Shown: positions 63,829-64,000 of the stretch, piece by piece
Numbering within the stretch: the stretch's first letter is position 1
How the letters are laid out: each line of letters opens with the position of its first letter
Assembly: GCA_016712285.1 (NCBI GenBank)
Contig: JADJRK010000001.1
Span: forward strand, 3,224,001-3,288,000
Direction: 5' to 3'
From: Planctomycetota bacterium
GTDB lineage: Bacteria; Planctomycetota; UBA8742; UBA2392
DNA: 64,000 nucleotides
Translations under genes and position numbers: made by a program
The notes under the pieces: model-generated
Told to the model about the DNA's origin: nothing
Seen by the model: the letters and a program-made list of their open reading frames with translations, nothing else
The model's database searches: none

Positions 63829-64000
63829 CTATTCTGTACCACGGCGACGGCGAACCAAAGCCGCAACCCCTGCCAACATCGCAAGCAGAGCCAGCGGCCA
63901 AGCGGGCCCGCCACGCGCTGCCAATTCGCAAGAATCGTCGTCATCTTCTGCAAACGGGTCGTCCGGCAGGTCTTCGCGCAGCGTGATCGTGCCGCCATTG
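63829..64000 (-). CDS. C-terminal end of another exported protein with Cys anchor (5' part outside window)
   Basis: The frame enters at the window edge and ends at TAG 63829-63831. The last 57 residues include GGTITLREDLPDDPFAEDD, DDSCELAARGGP, a hydrophobic segment (AWPLALLAMLAGVAALV) and RRRRGTE. The order acidic stretch, Cys, hydrophobic segment, Arg cluster is that of the tails of the genes at 4376, 31213 and 36378, but without the Gly run. Confidence 0.8.
   Translation of the reverse strand, partial: NGGTITLREDLPDDPFAEDDDDSCELAARGGPAWPLALLAMLAGVAALVRRRRGTE

Overview
The window is a 64 kb stretch of high-GC bacterial chromosome with 46 recognisable protein genes and no tRNA, rRNA, CRISPR array or prophage that I can see. 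Lineage is inferred, not proven. A Gram-negative envelope is indicated by a type II secretion (T2SS)/type IV pilus secretin, ATPases and platform protein, lipoproteins, and an LpxL-like acyltransferase. A transmembrane Ser/Thr kinase with DWG instead of DFG and a C-terminal FGE-sulfatase domain, a fused redoxin/cytochrome c/copper-monooxygenase protein, and a long class II ribonucleotide reductase fit Planctomycetota or a related phylum best. The Cys-containing C-terminal anchors resemble MYXO-CTERM, so a deep-branching or candidate lineage is possible.

Layout. 1-7.3 kb: two large exported proteins built from the same beta-type module (both on the minus strand) flank a leaderless marR gene and an overlapping DinB-like gene. 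The second exported protein and the DinB gene are each broken by one extra base. 7.9-16 kb: macro-domain protein, PLP-dependent beta-synthase with CBS domains, NmrA-like reductase, a membrane protein, two tandem paralogous small proteins, a zinc-ribbon protein, pyrG and a GspF/PilC platform protein. 16-25 kb: nrdJ, a lipoprotein, corA, a RAYT-type transposase bracketed by perfect 33-bp inverted palindromes, and the secretin. 25-34 kb: YbjQ, purine nucleoside phosphorylase, a lipoprotein, the redoxin/cytochrome/copper protein, a KAP NTPase, a repeat protein with a C-terminal anchor and a hotdog dehydratase. 34-41 kb: GT2-DUF2062, DUF1801, a beta-helix protein with the same type of anchor, an LpxL-like acyltransferase, and an ECF sigma factor overlapping a membrane protein with six EF-hand loops. 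41-53 kb: a 1834-residue kelch lipoprotein, then a kinase-FGE gene overlapping a caspase-fold lipoprotein that has lost both catalytic residues. 53-64 kb: a GNAT protein, obgE with an acidic insert, a small membrane protein, two GspC-like paralogues, a YjbR protein, an RDD protein with an in-frame amber codon lying between two direct repeats, pilT, pilB/gspE, a TPR lipoprotein and the end of a fourth anchored protein.

How it fits together. Secretin, GspF, GspC-like proteins and two ATPases are scattered over about 48 kb on both strands. At least four exported proteins end in a shared acidic or Gly-rich, Cys, hydrophobic, Arg-rich tail, the kind of tail that in other bacteria marks T2SS cargo for cleavage and surface attachment. 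The strongest candidates for undescribed biology are the EF-hand anti-sigma/ECF pair, the kinase-FGE/pseudocaspase operon, this tail family, and a dispersed repeat found both between genes and, in two different reading frames, inside genes.
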